From Phycisphaerae bacterium (GTDB taxonomy: Bacteria; Planctomycetota; Phycisphaerae; UBA1845; UTPLA1), in NCBI GenBank assembly GCA_019636475.1, contig JAHBXN010000003.1, positions 310,001 to 374,000 of the forward strand: a DNA stretch of 64,000 nt, read 5' to 3'. Positions 56,237 to 64,000 of the stretch are shown in pieces. Each line of letters opens with the position of its first letter. Position 1 is the first letter of the stretch. Under the pieces are notes generated by a model, which saw only the letters and a program-made list of their open reading frames with translations, did not search any database and was not told the origin of the DNA. The position numbers were made by a program, and so were the translations under genes.

Positions 56237-57391
56237 ATGCGAAGCGCCATAATGTCACACATGTTCCTACTGGCTTGTCTGTTCGCGTTTCAATCGACGG
56301 CTCGCGGTGAATCCGGCGGCGCGGACATTGCGAGAGCGCTGGATCAGACGCTGCCTCAGATCACAATCAGCGATCAGGAATTGCCGGATGCCCTCGACGC
56401 CCTGGGCAGGCAGGCGGCGATCACAATGACGCTGGATGAAAATTCGGCGGACCTGCTGCCGTGGGGACGCCGAACCCGATTGAAGACGCTGACGGTGCAG
56501 AACAAGTCGCTTCGTGAGGTGCTGCCGCAGATACTCGGCGTGCTTGGAATGGTCTATGAGATTCGCGAGAACGATCTGCTGGTCGTCGCCGGCGAGCCGC
56601 TCAAGCGGATCAATCGCCGTGCGACGTGGGACGACTTGAAGCTGCTTCGTGAGCTGAACGAGACGGAATTCTCCGTTGAGAATATGGAGAAGTTCAGGAT
56701 TCAGTATCGAATCACCGCAAAGCTCGATGCCCCGGGACTGCTCAACGCGCAGCTGCTCAAGGCCGGACGCGGCAGCATCGCACAAAATCTGGAGACCGCG
56801 ACCGGCGCGCTGGGCTGGGTCTGGTTTCCGAACGGCGATCACATCGCGATTCGTACGTCCGAGGCGCAGATCGCGAATCGACTCTCGCGGCGCATCACGG
56901 TGCGATATGCAAACGAACCGCTGACCAAGATTATCGTGGACCTTGGCGATCGAGCCGAGACGTTCATAAGTTTCGATCCCGGGCTGCTGCTCCGGCTTCC
57001 GCCCCGCGTCGCGCAGGGCACCACACTGAATCTGGAGCGGACGTCCATTCGGCAGGCGCTTGAATTGCTGGTGGCGGAGACCGGAATCAAGTACGAGATC
57101 CGCCGCACCGGCATTCATATCAGCGCGTCGGATACTGCCGCTGGAGCGGCACTGGGCGACAGCGCCTCGGCGGGTGAACCGGCCCGGCGGGCCGCCAGCT
57201 CGTATGTCGGGAAAATCTCGATTCCGAGCGGCGACGGCACCTATTCGTATGAATTTCTACTTCGGGCGGATGAATTGCCGGACGACATCCTGGAATATCG
57301 CCGTCAGCTGCTCGAGGCGTACATTCAGAAAATCCGGGCGGACATGGCGCCAGTCGAGGGCGACAACTCACCGGGCGGCGCCGGGGAATAG
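56237..57391 (+). CDS. Exported protein with two STN-like modules downstream of an ECF system
   Basis: 384 residues. A signal peptide (MSHMFLLACLFAFQS) is followed by two copies of an STN-type fold: ITISDQELPDALDALGRQAA with DLLVVA, and later VRYANEPLTKIIVDLGDRAE with VAETGIKYEI and IHIS. STN domains sit at the start of TonB-dependent receptors and secretins, where they signal through anti-sigma factors. No barrel or secretin follows here. Two STN modules next to sigma and anti-sigma genes suggest a stand-alone signal input. A TTG at 56210 is an alternative start; the ATG at 56237 or 56252 fits a signal peptide. Confidence 0.8.
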   Translation: MRSAIMSHMFLLACLFAFQSTARGESGGADIARALDQTLPQITISDQELPDALDALGRQAAITMTLDENSADLLPWGRRTRLKTLTVQNKSLREVLPQILGVLGMVYEIRENDLLVVAGEPLKRINRRATWDDLKLLRELNETEFSVENMEKFRIQYRITAKLDAPGLLNAQLLKAGRGSIAQNLETATGALGWVWFPNGDHIAIRTSEAQIANRLSRRITVRYANEPLTKIIVDLGDRAETFISFDPGLLLRLPPRVAQGTTLNLERTSIRQALELLVAETGIKYEIRRTGIHISASDTAAGAALGDSASAGEPARRAASSYVGKISIPSGDGTYSYEFLLRADELPDDILEYRRQLLEAYIQKIRADMAPVEGDNSPGGAGE

Positions 57392-57402
57392 ACGATAGTC
57401 CG

Positions 57403-57681
57403 TCAGGCAAGAACTCCGGCCAGACGAGATTCAACCTCTGCCGGTTCCATTCGCTCGCCGTTATTCAGTTCCCTGAGGATCTCAGCGAGCAGCCGCTTGC
57501 CCTCATCACGGGATAACTCCTTGATGAATCCATCGTAGAAGTGTTCACCTGCCATCGCGCGGTTTATCTCGCGTTCCTTGTTGTGCTCGTCCAGCTCGGT
57601 AAAGAATACGACCCTGAAACGGCGGTCGTAGTCCGCTTCCCGATAGATTTCAAACATGATCCGATCTGACGGCGAAGGCAT
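57403..57681 (-). CDS. Small protein of unknown function
   Basis: 92 residues from an ATG with a strong AGGAG site five bases away. It starts MPSPSDRIMFEIYREADYD and is rich in acidic and basic residues with long helices (EREINRAMAGEHFYDGFIKE). No signal, membrane helix or known domain. It is convergent with the STN gene with 11 bases between the stops. Codon use looks like a genuine gene. Confidence 0.6.
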   Translation of the reverse strand: MPSPSDRIMFEIYREADYDRRFRVVFFTELDEHNKEREINRAMAGEHFYDGFIKELSRDEGKRLLAEILRELNNGERMEPAEVESRLAGVLA

Positions 57682-57827
57682 GACTCTCCTCACATTGAGC
57701 GGCCCGGCGGACGGCCTGACGCTACGGATTCTATCCCAGCCCCCGCACGACTTGTAGATTGGACGCCGACTCGACCCACGCGATCACAAGTGAAACTTCC
57801 GAACGGGTTCCGCCTCGCGGTCGTCGG

Positions 57828-58082
57828 CTACTTTCCGGGGTTGCTCAGCAAAGTGATTCGCGTGTCTTGATCGAGGTTGAAATCCACCAACTCCCCGTCG
57901 TCGCGGCGGAGGCGGAGACGCGTGAGCCAGAGCTTGTCGCCTTTGCCGTGGGCAAACCAGCTCCCCGTCGGTCTGGCTTGCATGGATACGACCTCGCCTT
58001 CCGTAACAGCCGATTTCCAGTCACCCTCACGGGTGTGAATCGAATGTTGTATCCGGACGCGTTGTTTAGGCTGTAGTTGCAA
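57828..58082 (-). CDS. Small conserved-looking cytoplasmic protein
   Basis: 84 residues starting at TTG, with GGGAGG five bases upstream. The sequence has a beta-barrel-like feel: VRIQHSIHTREGDW, then ARPTGSWFAHGKGDKLWLTRLRLRRDDGE, which resembles a small family I recall from Planctomycetota but cannot name. No signal or membrane helix. It lies 146 bases upstream of the previous small gene on the same strand and may share its transcript. Confidence 0.55.
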   Translation of the reverse strand: MQLQPKQRVRIQHSIHTREGDWKSAVTEGEVVSMQARPTGSWFAHGKGDKLWLTRLRLRRDDGELVDFNLDQDTRITLLSNPGK

Positions 58083-58550
58083 TCCAACCTCCCATTCCGC
58101 GATCGATCTGGCAGCCGGCGAGCGCCAAGGGTCGCGGGCAGCTTACCAAGAAAATCTTCGAACACCTTAGCAAGTCGCGCCAAACCGTCAAATTGCGTCG
58201 ATTTCCGCCATGAGTCTTACCAAATCGAGCCGGATCGGTTCGACTCTCAAGAAAACCGGGGCACCGTTTACAGACAACGCGTTGGCCTCGATTCTGGATG
58301 TCCGGACTTGACCGAAGCGAACTATTCCTCTAAGAATCGATTGATCAGGCGGTGGAGATTTGCCGTTTGCGGACGCCCTTGACGGAACCTCGCCCTTCCT
58401 CACCGGAGCCCCGTCAGAGCCTCCGCGGCATTGGCCCGTTTTATCGAACGGGACCGTAGGGAAACGGTTCCGACGGGCGTGCCGGTCTTTTGCGGCGCAG
58501 GTTTGCCCGCGACAGGATGCGTTCGACCGCCGGTTCGAGCGCACATCGTA
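58083..58550. other. Long intergenic region before the glycosyltransferase
   Basis: 468 bases. Frames on either strand are low in coding character. A weak plus-strand promoter candidate (TTGACC, 17 bases, TAAGAA, 58308-58336) lies about 215 bases before the glycosyltransferase start. No terminator with a T-tract or repeat family was found. It may contain an unrecognised leader. Confidence 0.35.
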
Positions 58551-59480
58551 ATGAAATACCCGACGGTCAGTGTCATTATTCCGACTTTCAATCGCCTTCG
58601 CTTCCTTCGCGAGGCGCTCGATTCCGTCTGCGCACAAACTGCGCCGCCGAATGAGATCATCGTCGTTGACGACGGTTCTCAGGAAGATATCGCCGGCGGC
58701 ATCGCGGATCATCCGGCGCGAGCGCGCGTCATTCGGCAAGATCAGCAGGGTCCTGGCGCCGCCAGAAATCGTGGACTCAGCGAAGCGACGGGCGAATACA
58801 TTGCATTCCTCGACAGCGATGATCTCTGGCTTCCATCGAAACTTGAAATCTATCTGGGCCGTATCGCCGCGTCGAAGGCGGATGCCGTCTATTACGGGCC
58901 CATGTCGCCGATCGACGCCGATGGACGACCGATGCAGGGGCGAACCAAGCCCTGTCATACCGGCAGCATCACGCGAGCGCTTTTTGACAGCAGCTTCGTG
59001 CATGTGCCGACGGTTGTTTGCAGTCGCGAGTTGTTAAACACCGTCGGGGGATTTAACGCGGCATTGCCGGTCTGCGAGGATTACGATCTTTGGCTACGCA
59101 TGAGCACCCGGTTACCTTTCGAGCTGGTCAAACAGCCCTTGGCGCTTCGCCGGTTACATGACGCTCGTTTGAGCAAGGCGCGAATGGACCGCAATCTGCT
59201 TGTGAAATCTCGGGTATTGCGGGAATTCTACGAATTGTCGAAGAATCGCGGCATCCTCGAAGACGGCAGCGCGCGTGCCCGCCTCGCTAGGGTATTCCAC
59301 GCTGCTTCACGCGCTGCCATGCGCGTCGGCCGATATCAGCAAGCCCTGAATCTCATTCGTCAAAGCCGCGAATACGGAAATACGAGGCTGCGAGCAGCCC
59401 CGATCGTCGTCGGCGCGACTGCGATGTCCTTCCTGCGTTCCGACAAGCCGGATATTCGACTGCAACCGACCAGTCATTGA
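58551..59480 (+). CDS. Family 2 glycosyltransferase
   Basis: 309 residues. A GT-A fold opens with VSVIIPTFNRLRFLREAL, followed by VVDDGS and the nucleotide-sugar/metal motif FLDSDDLW (DxD). The later EDYDLWLR segment is typical of GT2 enzymes making exopolysaccharide or O-antigen-like chains. No membrane helix. Start at 58551; the longer frame from 58431 is not supported. No other polysaccharide gene is adjacent. Confidence 0.85.
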   Translation: MKYPTVSVIIPTFNRLRFLREALDSVCAQTAPPNEIIVVDDGSQEDIAGGIADHPARARVIRQDQQGPGAARNRGLSEATGEYIAFLDSDDLWLPSKLEIYLGRIAASKADAVYYGPMSPIDADGRPMQGRTKPCHTGSITRALFDSSFVHVPTVVCSRELLNTVGGFNAALPVCEDYDLWLRMSTRLPFELVKQPLALRRLHDARLSKARMDRNLLVKSRVLREFYELSKNRGILEDGSARARLARVFHAASRAAMRVGRYQQALNLIRQSREYGNTRLRAAPIVVGATAMSFLRSDKPDIRLQPTSH

Positions 59481-59693
59481 CTCGAAATCGCCTCTCAAAT
59501 CGCAATCAGACGCTCGTTTCTCAAATGAAAATTCCGCTCGTCAGTCGAATCCGGGGTGTGAATTCCGTGGTTATGCCGCTTCCATCCCAGCAACCAATGC
59601 CTAAAATCGCGACGGGGTTTGGCGAAATTCGTCGTCATTCATTCCTAATGAAGGCTCAATAGGGCCCAAGCGACGCAGGGAATCAGATAAGCC

Positions 59694-60758
59694 GTGTCCG
59701 AGTCTCCAATTGCACCCTACCTGGCAAACAGCGGCGCCTGGCCTTGGCTCTCAGTCGCGGCCTTGGTTTGCGCCGTAATGATTTACGCAATTTCGGTTCG
59801 TCGCCGCGCGTTGGCAATTTTTGCGTCGATGCGGGTTCAGGGATTCCTTGTGCCCTTTGTCAGTTGGCCGCGGCAATATTTTCGGGTCGCGCTGGTCACA
59901 TTGGCGGCGCTCGCCGTTTCATTGGCGTTGCTCGGTCCTCGATGGGGTGTTTACTACGAGGAAGCGCGAATGAAACAGCTCGATCTGATGATCTGTCTCG
60001 ATGTTTCTCGCAGCATGCTCGCCGAGGACGCGGGCATGTCGAGGCTGAATCGAGCAAAAGATGATATCAATCGCCTGCTGGACCGCATGGCTGGGGCAAG
60101 CATCGGACTCGTGGCGTTCGCCGGCAAAGCTCAGCTGGTTTGCCCATTGACGGATGACTATGAGTTCTATCGATTGGAGTTGGAGGATGTCGGCCCGCAC
60201 AGTGCGCCGCTCGGTGGAACCAACATCAGCGAAGCCCTAATTGCCGCGCGCCGTAGCTTCGGACCTCCGGCGGCCAGGGAACGAGCGATCGTGCTGATCA
60301 CCGACGGCGAGGATCAGGGAGGCACCGCGACGGACGAAGCCCATGCTGCATTTAACGATCAAAACATTCGAGTCTTCGCAATCGGCATCGGCGACGACCG
60401 GGACGGCGCCTTCATTCCGATCGAAAACGACGGAATGCGCTCGCTGCTTTCCTATCAAGGCGAGCCTGTCCGAACGAAGCTCAATCCGGAAAAGCTTCAT
60501 GCGATCGCCCGCGCCGGCGGAGGCGAATACCAACCGAGCGGGCAGGTGACATCGCGTGAACGCACACTCGAATGGATTTACCGCAATCGCCTGCTTCCGA
60601 GCCTGAAGGAAAATGAATCGGAGCAGCAATCCGAGAGACTGTACGATCGAGCGCATTGGTTCGCCATTGCGGCTCTTGCGCTGCTACTAATCGAGATGTT
60701 CATGGACGACCGGCGCAGCACGCCGCTGGAGACCGAAATCGGCGGGAGTCTGACATGA
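59694..60758 (+). CDS. batB: BatB-type VWA membrane protein
   Basis: 354 residues with a GTG start. Two N-terminal helices (about 15-32 and 62-82), a periplasmic VWA domain with MIDAS motif DVSRSM (Asp 103) and a C-terminal helix (about 322-340, AHWFAIAALALLLIEMFM). The Bat (Bacteroides aerotolerance) proteins form a membrane complex tied to oxidative stress. ATGA overlap with the next gene. A second VWA gene (batA) and MoxR, usual partners, are not adjacent. Confidence 0.9.
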   Translation: MSESPIAPYLANSGAWPWLSVAALVCAVMIYAISVRRRALAIFASMRVQGFLVPFVSWPRQYFRVALVTLAALAVSLALLGPRWGVYYEEARMKQLDLMICLDVSRSMLAEDAGMSRLNRAKDDINRLLDRMAGASIGLVAFAGKAQLVCPLTDDYEFYRLELEDVGPHSAPLGGTNISEALIAARRSFGPPAARERAIVLITDGEDQGGTATDEAHAAFNDQNIRVFAIGIGDDRDGAFIPIENDGMRSLLSYQGEPVRTKLNPEKLHAIARAGGGEYQPSGQVTSRERTLEWIYRNRLLPSLKENESEQQSERLYDRAHWFAIAALALLLIEMFMDDRRSTPLETEIGGSLT

Positions 60759-61939
60759 TTCGAGGCGATTTCGCGATCATGGGTGACGAGATGACTGGCG
60801 GGCAGCAATTGCCCACTCATGCAGTCCGCCCGAAAAGAATGTTCCCTGGCGTCGCGGTCATGCTCATCGCCGCGATCTGCCTGGCGCCGAAATTCGCGAT
60901 GGCTGAAACGCTTCCCCGTGAGGCGGCGAGACTGATCAACGAAGGCGCGGCGCTCCTGGCCGCTGACAAGCCTGACGAGGCGTTGAAGGTGTTTGACCAC
61001 GCGGCGGATCTTGCTCCGCGCTCGGCCGAGATTGCATTTAATCGAGGCATCGCGCTCTATCGTCTGGGAGAATTTGATAAGGCCCAGATCGCGTTTCAGA
61101 ACGCGATCCGATCGCAGCGCCCTGATCTGGCGGCCAAAGCAAAATACAACCGCGCCAGATCGCTCCAGGAAAACGCGATTCGCGATCGACTTGAGCCCGA
61201 ACGCGCGCTGAAACAACTGCAGGAATCCATCAAGCTCTACGACGAATCCCTGGCACTGAACAAGGACGACGCGGACGCGCGGCAGAATCGTGATTCCGCT
61301 GATCGCATGGCTCAGTACTTTACCTGGCTTTTGGAGCAAATGAAGAAACAGCCCCCGCCATCGGAACAAAACCAGGGGGGCGACGAAAAGAACTCGGAGC
61401 AGAGCTCCAATCAGCAACAGAAAGGTTCACAATCGCCTTCGACCCAGCAGTCCGACGACGGAAAACAGCCGCCGTCCGAACAGAATCAGGAGGGCAACGA
61501 ACAGAACTCGGAGCAGAACTCCGATCAGCAACAAGAAGGTTCACCCTCGACTTCATCTGATAATTCCGACAGCGGGAATCCGCCGAAAGACGGTGAAGAA
61601 TCTCAGCCCGACGTCAAACAAAATGGCGAATCGACGCCGGAATCAAGCGAGTCGCCCAAGTCGAATGATGGACAAGAGGACGAAAAGACCGATCGCGAAC
61701 AGTCCGAGTTGTCAGCGGGCGAGGAGGGTGCGGCATCGGAAACGACATCGCAGCCTGCGACCCAACCCACCACAATGCCCTCACAAAACGCAAGAGACGC
61801 ATCCCAAAGCGACAGCTCTCAGGAACACGCGCTGCGACTTCTGCAGGAGATCCGCGATGCCGAACGCGAACGACGGAAGATGCAGAGGGAAGCGCAATTA
61901 CGGCGGCAAGGCCGCATGAAGGTGGACAAGGACTGGTAG
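60755..61939 (+). CDS. batC: BatC-type TPR protein with repetitive tail
   Basis: 394 residues. A membrane helix near the start (about 30-50, VAVMLIAAICLAPKFAMA), then about three TPR repeats (EALKVFDHAADLAPRSAEIAFN and following), then a long Gln/Ser/Glu-rich low-complexity tail of some 190 residues with a 38-codon tandem duplication, ending with a charged helix. BatC partners BatB and BatD. The start overlaps the batB stop by ATGA. Confidence 0.88.
   Translation: MIRGDFAIMGDEMTGGQQLPTHAVRPKRMFPGVAVMLIAAICLAPKFAMAETLPREAARLINEGAALLAADKPDEALKVFDHAADLAPRSAEIAFNRGIALYRLGEFDKAQIAFQNAIRSQRPDLAAKAKYNRARSLQENAIRDRLEPERALKQLQESIKLYDESLALNKDDADARQNRDSADRMAQYFTWLLEQMKKQPPPSEQNQGGDEKNSEQSSNQQQKGSQSPSTQQSDDGKQPPSEQNQEGNEQNSEQNSDQQQEGSPSTSSDNSDSGNPPKDGEESQPDVKQNGESTPESSESPKSNDGQEDEKTDREQSELSAGEEGAASETTSQPATQPTTMPSQNARDASQSDSSQEHALRLLQEIRDAERERRKMQREAQLRRQGRMKVDKDW
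61355..61582 (+). repeat. 114-base tandem repeat inside batC
   Basis: Two tandem units, 61355-61468 and 61469-61582, each 38 codons, encode a PPSEQNQ-to-QQQ-type block and differ at many synonymous and some coding positions. Length variation here would change the protein's disordered linker without shifting frame. Confidence 0.8.
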
Positions 61940-61945
61940 TCGCCA

Positions 61946-63814
61946 ATGCGCTTGATACCAACAAAAACAATCCATACGCGTGATGTCACGATCGGTTCTC
62001 AAGGCCGTTGGAACCAGACCGGGATTTCGCGCGCCGTGGTACCGTTGATTGTCGCCGCTTTGGCAGTAGCGTTCATGGCGCCATCGGTCCATGCCGCGGA
62101 GATGACGGTCGGAGTATCCACGAACGAATGTTCGCTTGAAGAAACGATCACGATTCAGGTTTCGGTCATCAACCCAACCCAGGCATCCACGCCGATTCCC
62201 GACAACACACCGGACTTTCAGATTCGACTGTCACCCGGAATGGCGAACCCCGCGCGATCAAGCAACGTGACCATCATCAATGGCCAGATGGATTCGACGG
62301 TCACGTACTTGTACACCTTTGAGGCCCGACCGCTTCGCGCGGGTCGATTGATGCTGCCCTCCTTCAAGCTCAATGACGCCGGCACGACACTTCAGACCGA
62401 ACCGATCGCGGTTTCGGTCACCAAGCGCGCGAGTAACGCGGCGGACGCTGTTTTCTGTAAGATCGTCGTCCCGCGGCCGACAGCCTACATCGGTGAACCG
62501 GTCAGCGTGAAGCTCGAAGTCTATGTGCGGCAGTATCAGCAGGAAGGGATACAGCCTTTCAATGCGCAGATGTCGTTAAATCTATCCCGATTCAATGTGT
62601 CGCGATTCGGGGTCTTCACCGATGCACTGTCGAACTCCCCGAACTATCGAACAGTCAAACTACGTGACGAGCGCGGCATCCTCACTGATCACTTCGTGTT
62701 CTCGTGGGAAACCACCATTTACCCAAGCAAGATCGGTCCATTCGATTTCGGAGACATATTGATCGGATGGTCTTATCCGACGTGGCTTCGGCGGGGATTC
62801 ATGACCCTTGAACACGGACGGCCTGAGCGGCAGTTCCGCTTGCGGCCCACTATCCCGCCGTTCGAGATCAAGCCGCTACCCACAGATGGCCGCCCCGCCG
62901 ACTTCAACGGTGCAATTGGACGATTCAATTTCACGACCACGGCCACGCCGGTCTCTGTTCCAGTCGGTGATCCGATTACCTTGACGATGACCGTTCGGGG
63001 CAGCGCCGCACTCGATCGAATCAGTCCCCCGCTGCTGGATCGAGTCGACGCGTTGACTGATCGATTCGAATTGTCCGGAGAAGCGCTGACCGGTGAGATG
63101 ACACAGGCATCCAAGTCATTCATCCAGACAATTCGCGCGCTGCGGACAGGCGTCACGGAAATCCCATCGCTACCGTTCAGCTACTTTGATCCGGAATCCG
63201 GCGCCTACGGTACCGCCTGGAGCGCCGCGATCCCGATTTCGGTTCGGCCCGCGGAGCGCGTCGCAATGCCTGACGGCGCAGCCGGCGGTAGCGCGCCGAC
63301 CATGACGCCACTCTCGGAAACCGCTTCCGGGCTGCGGGCAAACTACTCGAATCTTGATGGGCTGCTCGCTGACCAGTCCGGGCGCATCGGTGTCTTGCCG
63401 CTGGCGTTCGCCGCCGGAATGCCCGTGATCTACCTCGGGGCGCTCGTGATGGTTCGAAGATCGGATCGATATCGTTTGGATGCGGCGCTCGCACGACGTC
63501 GATCAGCACGCTCGAATGCATTCCGGTGTCTTGCGCGCGCTAAGAGCGATTCGAGTTCCGAGAAGGTCGCTCACGCTCTGATAAATTACATCGCTGATCG
63601 CATCAATCTTCCGGGCGCGGGATTAACACGCGTCGAGGCTGTCGATCAGCTCAAAACACGACTTGTCGAGAGCGAATTGATAACCGAAGCCGATCTTCTG
63701 CTTGAAGAACTGGAGATGATACGTTACGCAGGCGGGGTCACGAAGTCCGCGGCAAATGCCGCTGATCGGGCGCAACGCCTGATCGACGCACTGGAGAGAA
63801 TTGATCTGACATGA
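61946..63814 (+). CDS. batD: BatD-like membrane protein
   Basis: 622 residues. A signal peptide (ending SVHAAEMT) is followed by several beta-sandwich domains in the periplasm (for example VVPRPTAYIGEPVSVKLEVY), then a membrane helix near 490 (GVLPLAFAAGMPVIYLGALVM) and a short cytoplasmic helical tail. This is the standard layout of BatD (oxygen tolerance family). Spacing from batC is six bases; its ATGA overlaps batE. Confidence 0.9.
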   Translation: MRLIPTKTIHTRDVTIGSQGRWNQTGISRAVVPLIVAALAVAFMAPSVHAAEMTVGVSTNECSLEETITIQVSVINPTQASTPIPDNTPDFQIRLSPGMANPARSSNVTIINGQMDSTVTYLYTFEARPLRAGRLMLPSFKLNDAGTTLQTEPIAVSVTKRASNAADAVFCKIVVPRPTAYIGEPVSVKLEVYVRQYQQEGIQPFNAQMSLNLSRFNVSRFGVFTDALSNSPNYRTVKLRDERGILTDHFVFSWETTIYPSKIGPFDFGDILIGWSYPTWLRRGFMTLEHGRPERQFRLRPTIPPFEIKPLPTDGRPADFNGAIGRFNFTTTATPVSVPVGDPITLTMTVRGSAALDRISPPLLDRVDALTDRFELSGEALTGEMTQASKSFIQTIRALRTGVTEIPSLPFSYFDPESGAYGTAWSAAIPISVRPAERVAMPDGAAGGSAPTMTPLSETASGLRANYSNLDGLLADQSGRIGVLPLAFAAGMPVIYLGALVMVRRSDRYRLDAALARRRSARSNAFRCLARAKSDSSSEKVAHALINYIADRINLPGAGLTRVEAVDQLKTRLVESELITEADLLLEELEMIRYAGGVTKSAANAADRAQRLIDALERIDLT

Positions 63815-64000
63815 TACATCTTCTGGCCTGCGTCATCTCGTTTTTCGCATTTTTCGAGCCGGCGAAGCCGTCGGTCGGCGCGCCGGATTCAACGATTGCC
63901 GCCGTGGGACTGGATCGCCGCGCGATGCTCCAGGACGCATTGAGGATGTTCGATCAGGCACTCACCTTCAAGGATCCTCATGGCGAAGATGCACGGAAGC
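63811..64000 (+). CDS. batE: BatE-like protein (partial, cut by the window end)
   Basis: Sixty-three codons are visible, beginning with a hydrophobic signal (HLLACVISFFAFFEP) then a helix MLQDALRMFDQALTF that is the first TPR-like helix of BatE. Overlaps batD by ATGA. The rest of the gene lies beyond the window. The name is by position in the Bat operon. Confidence 0.65.
   Translation, partial: MIHLLACVISFFAFFEPAKPSVGAPDSTIAAVGLDRRAMLQDALRMFDQALTFKDPHGEDARK

Noticed and set aside
58308-58336. Promoter-like TTGACC-17-TAAGAA before the glycosyltransferase
   Set aside because: Poor -10 and about 215 bases from the start; too weak to list as a feature.
1-64000. CRISPR arrays, insertion sequences, integrases, tRNA or rRNA genes
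   Set aside because: I looked for repeated 25-40 base units, transposase motifs, and tRNA T-arm sequences in the gaps and found none.

Overview
The window looks like a chromosomal segment of a GC-rich member of the Planctomycetota, probably near the class Phycisphaerae. This rests on gene content, because no rRNA or other phylogenetic marker is present. The pointers are a 1.5-kb-residue two-propeller PQQ-like protein beside a prenyltransferase/squalene-oxidase-repeat protein, an ECF sigma factor next to a zinc-finger/Ser-Thr-kinase/TPR fusion, a second ECF/anti-sigma pair, a prepilin-like secreted protein, a subtilase ending in a dockerin-like segment, an IPTL-CTERM-like protease and a Bat operon. 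Genes are densely packed and many are joined by ATGA-type 4-base overlaps. I see no phage, insertion sequence, CRISPR array, tRNA or rRNA.

Layout. 1-7253: a minus-strand operon (small unknown protein, giant two-propeller protein, squalene-oxidase-repeat protein, start of another gene), then a plus-strand CobS-like membrane protein coupled to ComEC (to 9973). 9980-15649: an organophosphate-type MFS transporter, an orphan sucD, and a FixI/CcoI-like copper P-type ATPase coupled to a SafE-like membrane protein. 15740-21745: a minus-strand block with a TlpA-like thioredoxin, a kinase/TPR fusion, its ECF sigma factor and three tandem small lipoprotein-like proteins. 22046-30304: alanine racemase, a DPP-IV-like peptidase, a two-TM channel-like protein with a TrkA-N domain and no canonical K+ filter, an RluA pseudouridine synthase, an Lnt-like membrane stub and a trypsin-like protease with a strong terminator.

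30422-36541 is a minus-strand redox block (rex, resB, ccsA, then a PilZ protein). 36804-41950 holds three secreted proteins of unknown function and one DUF2617-like protein. 42107-42404 has a promoter, a structured RNA that I read as 6S RNA (ssrS), and a terminator. 42420-47114 holds pgpA and an MTA phosphorylase (minus), then a plus-strand operon of a phosphotransferase, moaD, moaE, a DUF4149-like membrane protein and nth. 47121-54357 holds a pseudopilin-like protein, a subtilase, a MORN-type lipoprotein, a VWA protein and a Tat-exported aspartylglucosaminidase-type asparaginase. 54564-57391 is an ECF sigma/anti-sigma/double-STN-domain group. 57403-64000 holds two small conserved-looking proteins, a family 2 glycosyltransferase and batB-batC-batD-batE (batE cut by the window end).

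Functional threads: cytochrome c and copper-oxidase maturation plus redox sensing (CcoI, SafE, TlpA, ResB, CcsA, Rex), envelope stress signalling (two ECF systems, kinase, Bat proteins), and a large investment in exported proteins. The best candidates for new biology are the 6S-like RNA, the three small tandem proteins, the double-STN protein in an ECF operon, the degenerate CobS homologue and the channel lacking the usual filter.
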